From HGM11416 sp034104345 (GTDB lineage Bacteria > Bacillota > Clostridia > Christensenellales > Borkfalkiaceae): a DNA stretch of 64,000 nucleotides. Each line of letters opens with the position of its first letter. The stretch's first letter is position 1. The notes beneath the pieces were generated by a model. The model saw nothing but the letters and a program-made list of their open reading frames with translations. It was not told where the DNA came from and did no database searches. The position numbers were made by a program, and so were the translations under genes. The stretch covers positions 1 through 64,000 of the forward strand of contig JAXEDY010000030.1 in assembly GCA_034104345.1 (NCBI GenBank). Direction: 5' to 3'. This document shows positions 17,613-25,898 of the stretch, piece after piece.

Positions 17613-18740
17613 TTATTCTGCGGTTTCGCCGTTTTCGCCCGTTTCGTCTTCGGCTGCTTCAGAATTTTCTGCGTTTAACGCCTCGGGATCGTATCCGTAT
17701 TCGAGGCGGGCTTTGGTTTCGCTTTTAACGTCTACTTTCCAGCCGGTAAGTCTTGCGGCAAGGCGAGCGTTCTGCCCGTCTTTACCGATAGCAAGCGACA
17801 GTTTGTCGTCGGGAACGATTACCCTTGCTACTTTTTCGCCTTCGACCGCCGTAACCATAACGACTTTTGCGGGAGCGAGCGCTTTTGCTATAAATTCCAA
17901 CGGATCTTCGCTGTAAACGATTATGTCTATCTTTTCGCCGCCGAGTTCGCTTACGACAGCGTTTACGCGCGCGCCCTTAGGCCCTACGCAAGCGCCGACC
18001 GGATCGATGTTTTTATCCTCGGTGTAAATTGCGATTTTTGTGCGTTGCCCCGCTTCGCGCGCAACGGCTTTAATCTGAATAAGCCCCTGTCTGATTTCGG
18101 GTACTTCGTTTTCGAAAAGTTTTTTAACAAGACCGGGTGCGCTGCGCGATACTAAAATCTGCGCGCCCCTCGCGTCGCTGGTTACGCGGCGAACGTAAAC
18201 CTTTATGGCGTCGCCCACGTTGTAAGTTTCGTTCGGAACCTGATCCTGCGGGCGCATAACGCCTTCGATCTGCCCGCCGCCGATTTCAACGTAAACGTTT
18301 TTGTTTTCGACGCGACGGACTATGCAGTTCTGAATTTCGTTTTCTTTATCTTCGAATTCGGCGATAGTGTTGTCGCGTTCGGCTTCGCGCAGTTTTTGTT
18401 TAACTACCTGAATGGCCGTTTGCGTGGCTATGCGGCTGAACTGTTTGGGAATAAATTCTTGTTCGAAAACGTCGCCCGCTTTATACGATTTTTTATAGCT
18501 TCTGGCTTCTTCGAGCGAAATTTCGGTTTCGGGATCGACCACTTCGGCAACCACGTTTTTAACCATGCAGAACTTAACGGCGTATTTTTCGGGGTTCATT
18601 TTAATGCGAACGTTGCCCTGAATGCTGTATTGACGCTTATACGCAAGCGCAAGCGCGTTTTCAAGCGTTTCGAGCAGCATGTTCGTGTCCATACCCTTTT
18701 CGGCAAGTTCTTCGAGTGCGAGAAAAAATTCCTTATTCAT
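17613..18740 (-). CDS. nusA: Transcription termination/antitermination factor NusA
   Basis: 375 residues, the Bacillota length without the C-terminal repeats of E. coli. The N-terminal RNA-polymerase-binding domain (to about 125) is followed by S1 (RRVENKNVYVEIGGGQIEGV), KH1 (GQRTKIAIYTEDKNIDPVGA, then GPKGARV) and KH2 (DKLSLAIGKDGQNARLAARL), ending in an acidic tail of about 25 residues. It modulates pausing and termination. Second gene after rimP. Confidence 0.96.
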   Translation of the reverse strand: MNKEFFLALEELAEKGMDTNMLLETLENALALAYKRQYSIQGNVRIKMNPEKYAVKFCMVKNVVAEVVDPETEISLEEARSYKKSYKAGDVFEQEFIPKQFSRIATQTAIQVVKQKLREAERDNTIAEFEDKENEIQNCIVRRVENKNVYVEIGGGQIEGVMRPQDQVPNETYNVGDAIKVYVRRVTSDARGAQILVSRSAPGLVKKLFENEVPEIRQGLIQIKAVAREAGQRTKIAIYTEDKNIDPVGACVGPKGARVNAVVSELGGEKIDIIVYSEDPLEFIAKALAPAKVVMVTAVEGEKVARVIVPDDKLSLAIGKDGQNARLAARLTGWKVDVKSETKARLEYGYDPEALNAENSEAAEDETGENGETAE

Positions 18741-18815
18741 AATTTTATTCCTTTTGCCCTTGCGGGCGGTTTTTTAAAATAAGCGGGCTTTGCCTTTCGG
18801 TTTTTTATCCGCGGT

Positions 18816-19286
18816 TCAGTCGAATTTAATCGCCGCGTTCACCTTTGCCACGCGGCTTTTTTCAAACTTGATTTGTTCACCGTTTTCGCCTTCTACCAAA
18901 ATAGTAAAAGTGTTGTCGTCGTAAGCGATAAGCGTGCCTTCGAAATATTTTTTTCCTTTAACGGGCGCAAAAAGTTTTACTTCTACGTCTTGCCCCAAAG
19001 TTTTTTCGAAATCGCGCGAGGTTTTAAGCGGACGGTCGAGCCCGGGGCTTGAAACGTTCAAGGTGTAAGAGGCGCCCAAAGTAAAATCGAAATCGTCTAA
19101 AACGGGATCGATGGCGTTATGAAACTTTTCGCAGGTATCGAGATCAACGCCGTCTTCGGTATCGATAAAAACGGTGAGCGACGGATTTTTGCTTACTTTA
19201 AATTCTACGTCGACTATTTCGATGTTCATTTTTTCAGCAACGCCGTTTAACAAACTTTTAAGTTCGTCGAAATTTTTTGTTTTCAC
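18816..19286 (-). CDS. rimP: Ribosome maturation factor RimP
   Basis: 156 residues with the two RimP domains: NIEIVDVEFKVSKNPSLTVF and CEKFHNAIDPVLDD in the first, and the SSPGLDRPLKTSRDFEKTLG motif leading into the C-terminal Sm-like barrel. Needed for 30S assembly. First gene of the rimP-nusA-ylxR-ylxQ-infB unit, which has its own promoter and a leader hairpin. Confidence 0.95.
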   Translation of the reverse strand: MKTKNFDELKSLLNGVAEKMNIEIVDVEFKVSKNPSLTVFIDTEDGVDLDTCEKFHNAIDPVLDDFDFTLGASYTLNVSSPGLDRPLKTSRDFEKTLGQDVEVKLFAPVKGKKYFEGTLIAYDDNTFTILVEGENGEQIKFEKSRVAKVNAAIKFD

Positions 19287-19356
19287 TCTCTCTCCTTACG
19301 TGTTTTAATCGCTTTTTATTTAAACTTTTATCCGAATTTATTTAAGCACATAAAAA

Positions 19357-19382
19357 TTTGAGAGCGGCTGTCCACTCTCAAA
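19357..19382 (-). terminator. Terminator-like hairpin in the rimP leader (possible attenuator)
   Basis: On the minus strand TTTGAGAG, a 10-nt loop and CTCTCAAA are followed by five T. It lies about 20 nt after the predicted transcription start and about 70 bp before rimP, so it falls inside the leader instead of at the end of an operon. Confidence 0.6.
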
Positions 19383-19408
19383 CTAAAGTCCTATTATCAA
19401 GCGTATTT

Positions 19409-19437
19409 ATTTTAACATATTATAAAACGTTTTGCAA
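19409..19437 (-). promoter_or_regulatory. rimP-nusA-infB operon promoter
   Basis: Minus strand: -35 TTGCAA (19432-19437), 17-bp spacer, -10 TAAAAT (19409-19414). The rest of the 341-bp spacer up to the preceding gene shows nothing recognisable, and no trace of a polymerase reading frame. Confidence 0.65.
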
Positions 19438-19627
19438 GCGTTTTTTCGCCGCCGAGCCGATTTTTAACGACTAAAACGAATTTTTTATATTTTTTTTCGT
19501 TTTTTAATGCCTTTTCAGTACGACAGATCGATATTTTTGCCCGTTTCCGGTTTTTTAAATCGTTTTAAGGGCGTTTTTTCGCATAAATTCGCATTATTCG
19601 CCTGACGTCTGTCTTTATTTTGTGCTA

Positions 19628-21169
19628 TTAAACCGACAAATTGCCTTTTATGCGGATAAGTTCGATAAACATTTGTGCGGTAGCCAAAGCGTCGCTGTAA
19701 GCGCGGTGGTGCAAAAATTCGATCCCGAAATGCCCGCAAACGGTGTTAAGTTGATAATTCGGCAGCCCCTTTACGAGAGCGCGCGACAAATCGAGCGTAT
19801 CCATTCCGCGGTTTTCGTAAACGTAACCGAGCGGTTTTGAAAGATTTTTTATAAAAGTATAATCGAAAGGCAGGTTATGCGCGACGATTATACTTCCGTA
19901 ACAGAATTTATACAAATCGCCGGCAACGTCTTCGAATTTGGGCGCGTCCGCCACCATATCGTCGGTAATTCCCGTAAGTTCAACCACCCGTTCGGGGATT
20001 TTACGTTCGGGGTTTACCATAGTTGCGAACTTGCACGTGATTTTGCCGTCTACTATCTTAACCGCGCCTATTTCGGTAACTCTGTCGTCGACGGGAGAAG
20101 TACCCGTGGTTTCGAGGTCCACTACCACGATAGAAGTGCCTTTGAAGCATTCGGGCAAAGTCATATCCGAAAACATATCCGTCTGCCTTATTTCTTCTAT
20201 ATCCGAAGGCTTAACTGTAAGATAGGTTTCGGGCGGACGGCGCGACTGCCGCTCGACGTAAACGAAGTTTTTCGGAAACTCGCAATAGTTTATGCTTTTT
20301 ATTGTAAAACGATGATAGCCGTTTACCGTTTCGCATTTGCCTACCGCAATAATCTCGCTTCCTTCCTGTACTTTTTCCATTTTGCGGATAATTTCTTTGG
20401 TAGAAAACACGGTGCCCGAAATTCTGCCCGTTCCGTCGGAAATGTCTACTATGTAAAAAGGTTTGCCCGCTTTCGTTTCGCGTTGACGAACGGATAAAAC
20501 CTTGCCCGCCACCGCCGTTTCGCCCGTGTGTACGAGCGCGTCGGCGATATACAGGGCTTCGTCGGTTTCGTCGTCATCGAAAAGCCGCGTTACCCCGCCC
20601 ACTTTAAAATAACGGAGCGGTATGGCTTCGATGCGAGCAACGTCTACTTCGGGCTGTTTTAAAGCGGTTAAATCGTTTTCGTCGGCGCGCGGATTAAACG
20701 AAAAAGTAAAGTTTTCGCAAAACCTTTTATCTAAATATTTTTTTAGTTCGTCGAAAAATCTTTCGCCGTTTAAATGCCTGCACACTTCGTTTTCGGCGCA
20801 TATATCCACGGCGATGGTTTTTACGGCATTTTTATCGCAGTCGGTTTCGGCGCATACCACCGAAGGCACGATATCTTCGATTTTAACGCTGCCCTTTACC
20901 GAAGGGAACTTTTCGCATATAAAGTCGTAAATGCTTTTTTTTGCGATATCGCAGTCGCAAACGCTTTTTTTAAGGTCTACTTCTACGCTTGCAAACGGCA
21001 GTTTTTCTTTTATTGCTGCGGCTATTTCGTTTTTACCCCTTTCACCCAGATCGATGGACGATATAACCGAAACGCGCAAGTTTTTTTCGCTTTTGCTATA
21101 TTCGGCAGATTCGAGTTTTACGTTTTTTAACTCGTCCGTTTTTTTAAGTATTTCTGAAAATTCGCTCAT
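19628..21169 (-). CDS. PolC-like protein with only N-terminal, OB and exonuclease parts
   Basis: 513 residues in the exact place polC occupies in Bacillota (ispG on one side, rimP on the other), where a PolC of about 1,400 residues is expected. Residues 1-200 resemble the PolC N-terminal domain, about 215-300 an OB fold (AVAGKVLSV ... GKPFYIVDISDGTGRI), and 345-513 a DEDDh proofreading exonuclease with D351 and E353 (VVVDLETTG), D436 (HNLPFD) and H488/D493 (HHRAYSDA). All exonuclease catalytic residues are present. The PHP domain (normally split around the exonuclease) and the whole polymerase are missing, and the frame ends cleanly after the exonuclease. It may be a stand-alone proofreading subunit; a generic DnaQ-like exonuclease is the alternative. 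Confidence 0.8.
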   Translation of the reverse strand: MSEFSEILKKTDELKNVKLESAEYSKSEKNLRVSVISSIDLGERGKNEIAAAIKEKLPFASVEVDLKKSVCDCDIAKKSIYDFICEKFPSVKGSVKIEDIVPSVVCAETDCDKNAVKTIAVDICAENEVCRHLNGERFFDELKKYLDKRFCENFTFSFNPRADENDLTALKQPEVDVARIEAIPLRYFKVGGVTRLFDDDETDEALYIADALVHTGETAVAGKVLSVRQRETKAGKPFYIVDISDGTGRISGTVFSTKEIIRKMEKVQEGSEIIAVGKCETVNGYHRFTIKSINYCEFPKNFVYVERQSRRPPETYLTVKPSDIEEIRQTDMFSDMTLPECFKGTSIVVVDLETTGTSPVDDRVTEIGAVKIVDGKITCKFATMVNPERKIPERVVELTGITDDMVADAPKFEDVAGDLYKFCYGSIIVAHNLPFDYTFIKNLSKPLGYVYENRGMDTLDLSRALVKGLPNYQLNTVCGHFGIEFLHHRAYSDALATAQMFIELIRIKGNLSV

Positions 21170-21257
21170 TTAAACTGATACATTTAACCCGATTTTTGTT
21201 TTATTGTTTTATTGTTTTTTGTGTATTAGCGTGTAGGTTTTGCTTGTTTTTTATTTT

Positions 21258-22310
21258 TTATTTTTTCAAAGAAAGCAGAGCAAGGTCGATTTCTTTTAAA
21301 AATTCTTGCTTAGCGTTTTTTGCGGGAATGGTTTTATAAACTTCGCCCTTTTTAAAAATAACGCACTTTTCGCCGTTTCCGGCAATGCCGAGGTCGCAGT
21401 CTTTCGCTTCGCCGGGGCCGTTCACCACGCACCCCATAACCGCGATTTTTAAAGGTTTTTTAACGTTCGCAACGTAATTTTCAACTTCTTCGGCAAGTCC
21501 TATACAGTCGTATTCGGTTCTGCCGCAGGTGGGGCATGCTATAACTTCGGCAAAGTTTTTTTCGATGCCGAGCGCGCGCAAAAGTTTAACGCCCGCCTTA
21601 ACTTCTTCTTCGGGCGGAGCAGAAAGCGAATACCTTATCGTATCGCCTATGCCCTGCAAAAGCAACGCGCCTATTCCCGCGCTTTCTTTTATTATTCCGC
21701 CGTATAACGTTCCCGCTTCGGTAACGCCGACGTGCAACGGGTAACTCGTTTTTTCGCTTAAATATTTATAAGTTTTAACCGTAAGCGGCACCGACGACGC
21801 CTTTGCGGATATTACTATGTCGTAAAATCCGTATTTTTCGAGCATCGCGACCTTTTCGAGCGCGCTTTCGGCAAGCGAAACTTCGTTTTTGCCGTATTTT
21901 TGCAGAAAATGCTTTTCTACGCTGCCCGTATTCGAACCTACGCGGCAAGAAGCTCCGCTGCTTTTAAGCGCTTCGGCAACCGCCTTAACCCCTCTTTCAA
22001 GCCCTATATTTCCGGGGTTTATGCGGATTTTGTCAACGCCTTGCTCGATAGCGCCTATTGCGAGTTTATAATCGAAATGAACGTCGGCTACAAGCGGAAT
22101 GTTTATGCCGCTTTTTATTTTTTTTAGCGCTTTTACATCCGCTTCGTCTTTAACCGAAACGCGGATAATATCGCACCCCAGATTTTCGAGTCGCTTTATC
22201 TGCGCAATAACTTCTTCGTATTTTTCGGTTTTTATATTGCACATCGACTGCACCGCAATTTTTTCGCCGCCGCCGATATACAAGCCGCCTGTTTTAATTT
22301 TTTTGGTCAT
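21258..22310 (-). CDS. ispG: 4-hydroxy-3-methylbut-2-enyl diphosphate synthase (flavodoxin)
   Basis: 350 residues. The N-terminal TIM barrel has GGEKIAVQSMCNIKT, DIIRVSV and INPGNIG; the C-terminal iron-sulfur domain has CPTCGRTEYD and GCVVNGPGEAKD, giving the three cysteines that bind a 4Fe-4S cluster. IspG acts late in the non-mevalonate isoprenoid pathway. It overlaps coaX by 17 bp and precedes the PolC-like gene. Confidence 0.96.
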   Translation of the reverse strand: MTKKIKTGGLYIGGGEKIAVQSMCNIKTEKYEEVIAQIKRLENLGCDIIRVSVKDEADVKALKKIKSGINIPLVADVHFDYKLAIGAIEQGVDKIRINPGNIGLERGVKAVAEALKSSGASCRVGSNTGSVEKHFLQKYGKNEVSLAESALEKVAMLEKYGFYDIVISAKASSVPLTVKTYKYLSEKTSYPLHVGVTEAGTLYGGIIKESAGIGALLLQGIGDTIRYSLSAPPEEEVKAGVKLLRALGIEKNFAEVIACPTCGRTEYDCIGLAEEVENYVANVKKPLKIAVMGCVVNGPGEAKDCDLGIAGNGEKCVIFKKGEVYKTIPAKNAKQEFLKEIDLALLSLKK

Positions 22311-23082
22311 TTTTGTTTAAATCGTATAAAATTTTAAGCCCTTCGAGCGTTAAAGTGCGGTCGGCGTAATCGATGCACGCGGCCTCTTCGGCGATTATCG
22401 CGCCAAGCCCGCCCGTAGCAACGACCACGGCGTTTTCGTTTTTAAGTTCCTTTTTCGTTTTCGCCACAAGATATTCGACAAGCCCCGCAAATCCGTATAA
22501 CAGCCCCGCCTGCATGTTGGTTATCGTGTCTTTACAGATAACGTTTTTAGGCAGTTCGAGTTCGATATTCGGAAGTTTTGCCGTGCCGTTTACCAGCGAA
22601 TCAAGCGAACTTTTTATCCCGGGAGCGATAACCCCGCCGATAAGTTCACCCTTTTCGGTTATTACGTTTATCGTTGTGGCGGTGCCGAAATCTATGCAGA
22701 TAACGGGAACTTTGCCGCCGTATTTTTTATACGCGGCAACGCTGTTTACTATGCGGTCGGCACCCACTTCGCGCGGGTTATCAACCTTAACGTTTATGCC
22801 TGTTTTAAGCCCCGCTTCGACGATGAGCGGTTTTAACCCGAAATAATCTTCGCACATGTGCACGATCGTATAGTTAAGTTGCGGAATTACCGACGACATT
22901 ATTATACCCTGAAGGTTTTTGCTGTCGAGCCCTGCGGCAGAAAACAAATCGCGCACTAAAACGCCGTATTCGTCGGCGGTGGAACTGCGCTTCGAAGCCA
23001 CGCGGAACGAAGCGGTAAGTTTATCGCCTTCGTAAATGGCGAATTTTATGTTGGTGTTACCTATGTCTATGCAAAGTATCAT
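22294..23082 (-). CDS. coaX: Type III pantothenate kinase
   Basis: 262 residues from the ATG at 23082; the codon two earlier is TTG. ASKHA-fold motifs: ILCIDIGNTNIKFA (phosphate loop), GADRIVNSVAAYKKYGG and CIDFGTATTINVI. It phosphorylates pantothenate in the first step of coenzyme A synthesis; the type III enzyme does not show CoA feedback inhibition. It overlaps ispG, so the two are co-transcribed. Confidence 0.94.
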   Translation of the reverse strand: MILCIDIGNTNIKFAIYEGDKLTASFRVASKRSSTADEYGVLVRDLFSAAGLDSKNLQGIIMSSVIPQLNYTIVHMCEDYFGLKPLIVEAGLKTGINVKVDNPREVGADRIVNSVAAYKKYGGKVPVICIDFGTATTINVITEKGELIGGVIAPGIKSSLDSLVNGTAKLPNIELELPKNVICKDTITNMQAGLLYGFAGLVEYLVAKTKKELKNENAVVVATGGLGAIIAEEAACIDYADRTLTLEGLKILYDLNKNDQKN

Positions 23083-23130
23083 AACCAAAATTATCTATCC
23101 TGTGTTTTTTAATCGCGTGTTTAAAGGGGG

Positions 23131-23165
23131 AAAAGTGGCGATAATCGACTTATAGCCGCACTTTT
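23131..23165. repeat. Dispersed hairpin repeat, copy b
   Basis: AAAAGTGGCG and CGCACTTTT flank the conserved core GATAATCGACTTATAGC. It lies between the SGNH hydrolase stop and the coaX start. Confidence 0.8.
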
Positions 23166-23218
23166 GTATTTTTATTCCGTAGTGGCAGCTTTGAATCGCC
23201 CGCTTTTTTACGCAAATC

Positions 23219-23866
23219 TTAAAGGTTTTTAATAAAATTATACGCTTTTTCGGCGATTATTTTCGCGCCTGCGTCCGAAGGGTGCAAACCGTCGGGCATA
23301 TAGATTTCCCGAACGATTTTTATAACGGGCTGCATGCCGCTTTCGCCCCACAAATCGAGCACGGGAATCGAATAATATTCGGCGACTTCTTTAATCGCTT
23401 CGACGTATTTTTTAAGCGGAACGCACGGAATACCTATTTCGTTCACCGTAACGTTTTCGCTTAAACGGTGAAGCGGAGTCATAAAAAACAACTTTGCAAA
23501 AGGATATTTATTTATAAGTTTGCTTATTAAAACGTGAAGCGCGCCGTAAAAAGTATATTCCGTTCTGTCGGCAAACGCGCCGATCGGAACGTCGCCATGC
23601 CCGAAATCGTTAGTTCCGCCGAAAATACCGACAACGTCGAATCCGTCGTCCATCTTATCTACGCGCATAATATAATCTTCGTCGTTACCGGCAACGCCTT
23701 GATTTTTCTGGCGGGCTATTCTGGTAGCGCTTACGCCGTAATTTTTAACGTCTGCCCCGCTTAAACGAGCAAAAACCCGAGTGTAACTGTTTTCGTAGCA
23801 ACTTGCGCCTACGCCTTCGGTTATACTATCGCCCAAAAACGCAATTTTTTTTCCTTTCGTTTCCAT
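23219..23866 (-). CDS. SGNH/GDSL-family hydrolase
   Basis: 215 residues with the SGNH blocks: FLGDSITEGVGAS (catalytic Ser), GVSATRIARQ, GGTNDFGHGDVP (Asn) and DGLHPSDAGAKI (Asp and His). There is no signal peptide, so it is likely cytoplasmic. Members cleave esters of lipids or sugars; the substrate cannot be read from the sequence. AAGGA precedes the ATG. It is upstream of coaX but separated by a repeat. Confidence 0.88.
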   Translation of the reverse strand: METKGKKIAFLGDSITEGVGASCYENSYTRVFARLSGADVKNYGVSATRIARQKNQGVAGNDEDYIMRVDKMDDGFDVVGIFGGTNDFGHGDVPIGAFADRTEYTFYGALHVLISKLINKYPFAKLFFMTPLHRLSENVTVNEIGIPCVPLKKYVEAIKEVAEYYSIPVLDLWGESGMQPVIKIVREIYMPDGLHPSDAGAKIIAEKAYNFIKNL

Positions 23867-24023
23867 TTTTTAATTCCTTATTACATCATAAAATTTTTTA
23901 TAAATTCGTTTTATTTATTTTCCCGTATATACTTTCGTCTTTTTCGTTTTCAAAGCCCTTTTCGTCGGGCGATTTATACATAAAAGTTTCGTCGATTTTC
24001 TCGCCTTTTTCTTCGGCAATATT

Positions 24024-24596
24024 TTAGGTCTGCGGATTTTCTCCCGTGCCTTTTTTCACGAACCTTAAAAGAAGCGTTACGACTATCGGACATAAAATTA
24101 TGCCGCCTAAAACTTCGAACAAAAAGTTAATCGACAAAACGGTGGTTAAAACCGCGCTTATGGTGCCGTATTCGAAAACGAAAAGCATAAACACAACCGT
24201 TAAAGTATTAAGCAAAACGCCCGCCGCGCCGCCGAGCGAAGCCGCAAGATGGCCCGAAAACTTTTTGTTTTTGCAAAGTTTTATCGTTAAAGCGTAAACG
24301 CCCGCCGAAGCCGCCCCGCACAAAACGCGCGGCAAAACCGAAATAAGCGGATTCATAAACGGCGGAACGCCTATAATAAACGATAAAACGAACGAACAAA
24401 CGCCCAGCGCAGTTCCGCCGAAAAACGCCGATTTCTTTCCGTTGAACATAGAAAGCGAAAAGGCGAGCGGCAGCGAAATTATCGCGGGCGTGATTGGCAT
24501 AAACAGTTTAAAAACGAACGTTTCGACAAGCAAGGTTACGAACAAAAGCGCAACGCTTACGCCGTAAAAGGCAATCGTTTTAGAGTTTAAACGCAT
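24024..24596 (-). CDS. ECF transporter S component-like membrane protein
   Basis: 190 residues from the ATG at 24596, chosen because GGGAG lies 7 nt upstream; the frame opens 18 codons earlier with GTG but has no site there. Five to six membrane segments with ITPAIISLPLAFSLSMF and VPPFMNPLISVLPRVLCG, as in S components that bind vitamins for the energy-coupling-factor transporters. The nearby coaX makes pantothenate a possible substrate, but that is only context. The energising subunits are not in the window. Confidence 0.7.
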   Translation of the reverse strand: MRLNSKTIAFYGVSVALLFVTLLVETFVFKLFMPITPAIISLPLAFSLSMFNGKKSAFFGGTALGVCSFVLSFIIGVPPFMNPLISVLPRVLCGAASAGVYALTIKLCKNKKFSGHLAASLGGAAGVLLNTLTVVFMLFVFEYGTISAVLTTVLSINFLFEVLGGIILCPIVVTLLLRFVKKGTGENPQT

Positions 24597-24723
24597 AACT
24601 ATTCTCCCATCGGCTTCACAAAGATAGCCGTAGCAATTTTTTAGGCGCACAAAATTTTTGCAAAAAGCACGTCGAATCGTAAAAACGTATCCGCAAGCCT
24701 TTTAATTTTTTACGCCGATATTT

Positions 24724-24752
24724 ATTTTAGCCCATTTTTTAATAAAAAGCAA
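24724..24752 (-). promoter_or_regulatory. Promoter of the ECF S-component gene
   Basis: Minus strand TTGCTT (24747-24752), 17 bp, TAAAAT (24724-24729). The leader of about 120 nt is long enough for a riboswitch, but I recognise none; there is only a small CGGCT/AGCCG stem just before the ribosome binding site. Confidence 0.55.
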
Positions 24753-24909
24753 CCTTTTGCCTCAAGTTTTTGGTTTGGCAAAAAAGTTTTGTTATTTTTT
24801 TAAATAATTTTTGTTTTTAACAGGCAAAACGTAACAAATATTTTTGTAAAAACGTAATATGTAGTGATAGCAAAAACACCTATCGAAAATATTTTCAAGG
24901 AGAAATTTT

Positions 24910-25134
24910 ATGAATTGTTTCGGCTTTTTAAACGATAACTGCAATCTTTGGTTGCTTATCATACTTTTAATAATCTGCTGCGGCGGATGCGGTTGCGTTA
25001 ACAAAATAATCGATAAAATCTGCGGTTGCGGCTGTTTAATCCCCATCCTTTTAGTTCTTCTGTGCTGCTGCAATAAAGGCGGCGGATGCGGCAGAGAACC
25101 CAAACCTCCCTTTCCCGGTTGCGGCTGCAAATAA
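24910..25134 (+). CDS. Small cysteine-rich membrane peptide
   Basis: 74 residues with 15 cysteines. Two short hydrophobic stretches (LWLLIILLII and LIPILLVLL) are each followed by cysteine clusters (CCGGCGC, CGCGC, CCC), and the tail ends in PGCGCK. AAGGAG lies 8 nt before the ATG, so translation is well supported. Short Cys-rich proteins of this kind occur in Clostridia, but I cannot name a family. Possible roles (metal binding, a disulfide-linked coat or envelope component) are guesses. The large frame on the other strand is a shadow. Confidence 0.75.
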   Translation: MNCFGFLNDNCNLWLLIILLIICCGGCGCVNKIIDKICGCGCLIPILLVLLCCCNKGGGCGREPKPPFPGCGCK

Positions 25135-25335
25135 GCAAATATAAAAATATAGAGATATAAAGATATAAAAAGTTTTAACCGCAACGTTAAACCGACAAAA
25201 AAACCGAAAATTCGGCTTTGTTTTATGGCGCAGAACGCGCTTTGCAACATAACTTCTTAAAAAACCGTAAATAACGGCCGCAAAAAACATAAAAGCGCGG
25301 CAAAAGTTTTACGCACGAACGACCGTCATACATAC

Positions 25336-25390
25336 CGCGCCCGAATTTAAACTTATGGGTATTAAAACTTATAGGTTTAAGTCGGGCGCG
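25336..25390 (+). terminator. Long hairpin after the cysteine-rich gene
   Basis: CGCGCCCGA and TCGGGCGCG pair over 9 bp and the stem continues with TTAAAC/GTTTAA; CTTTTG follows. The 365-bp spacer from 25135 to 25499 otherwise holds only the promoter of the next gene. Terminator is the simplest reading. Confidence 0.5.
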
Positions 25391-25441
25391 CTTTTGTGAA
25401 AATTTTTTCACAGTTTAAACCTTCGTTTTTACGCAAAGCGT

Positions 25442-25471
25442 TTGACTTTTTTAATAAAACGATGATATAAT
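25442..25471 (+). promoter_or_regulatory. Promoter of the 73-residue membrane protein
   Basis: -35 TTGACT (25442-25447), 18-bp spacer, -10 TATAAT (25466-25471), 28 bp before the ATG. Confidence 0.75.
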
Positions 25472-25499
25472 TCGATTATCAAATAAGGAGGCGTGTACT

Positions 25500-25721
25500 A
25501 TGGCAAACAAGGGCGATTATTTCGGTTTAGGTTGGCTGGTTAGTTTAATTCTTGCCATCATCCCCGTCACTTCGTGGGCTTTGGGCATCTTAACCAGACT
25601 TAAAGAAGGCAAAATCGTTGCCGCAATTATCCGCATTTTCTTCGGATTCAACGTTATCTGGGTTTTAGACCTTGTATTCATGATTCTTTCGCACAAGATT
25701 TTCAGACTTTTAAACGTCTGA
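25500..25721 (+). CDS. Small two-helix membrane protein
   Basis: 73 residues with two predicted membrane helices (about 11-31 and 42-65) joined by a basic turn (TRLKEGK). AAGGAGG sits 8 nt before the ATG, a near-consensus promoter lies upstream and a terminator follows directly, so it is an independent single-gene unit that is probably well expressed. I do not recognise the family. Confidence 0.75.
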   Translation: MANKGDYFGLGWLVSLILAIIPVTSWALGILTRLKEGKIVAAIIRIFFGFNVIWVLDLVFMILSHKIFRLLNV

Positions 25722-25742
25722 TCGCAAAACCTTCCTTTGTTT

Positions 25743-25784
25743 AAAAAATACCCGCTCCGTAATTTTACGGTCGGGTATTTTTTA
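25743..25784 (+). terminator. Intrinsic terminator
   Basis: AAATACCCG/CGGGTATTT with an inner CCGT/ACGG stem, followed by a T run; 21 bp after the small membrane protein gene. Confidence 0.85.
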
Positions 25785-25898
25785 TGTTTTTTTGGTTTTA
25801 TTTAAACTTTTAATTAAAATTTTCAGCAAAAATGCGCCGTCGCGTTTTTAATATATATTTTTCGGGCATACTTATTAAAAAAGCAGAAAACAGCAAAC

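Noticed and set aside
24597..24724. Riboswitch (THF, preQ1, TPP or FMN) in the ECF S-component leader
   Set aside because: The leader is long enough, but none of the conserved sequences I know for these classes are visible.
24792..25250. 152-codon minus-strand frame
   Set aside because: Antisense to the cysteine-rich gene, without a ribosome binding site; the plus-strand gene has a strong one.
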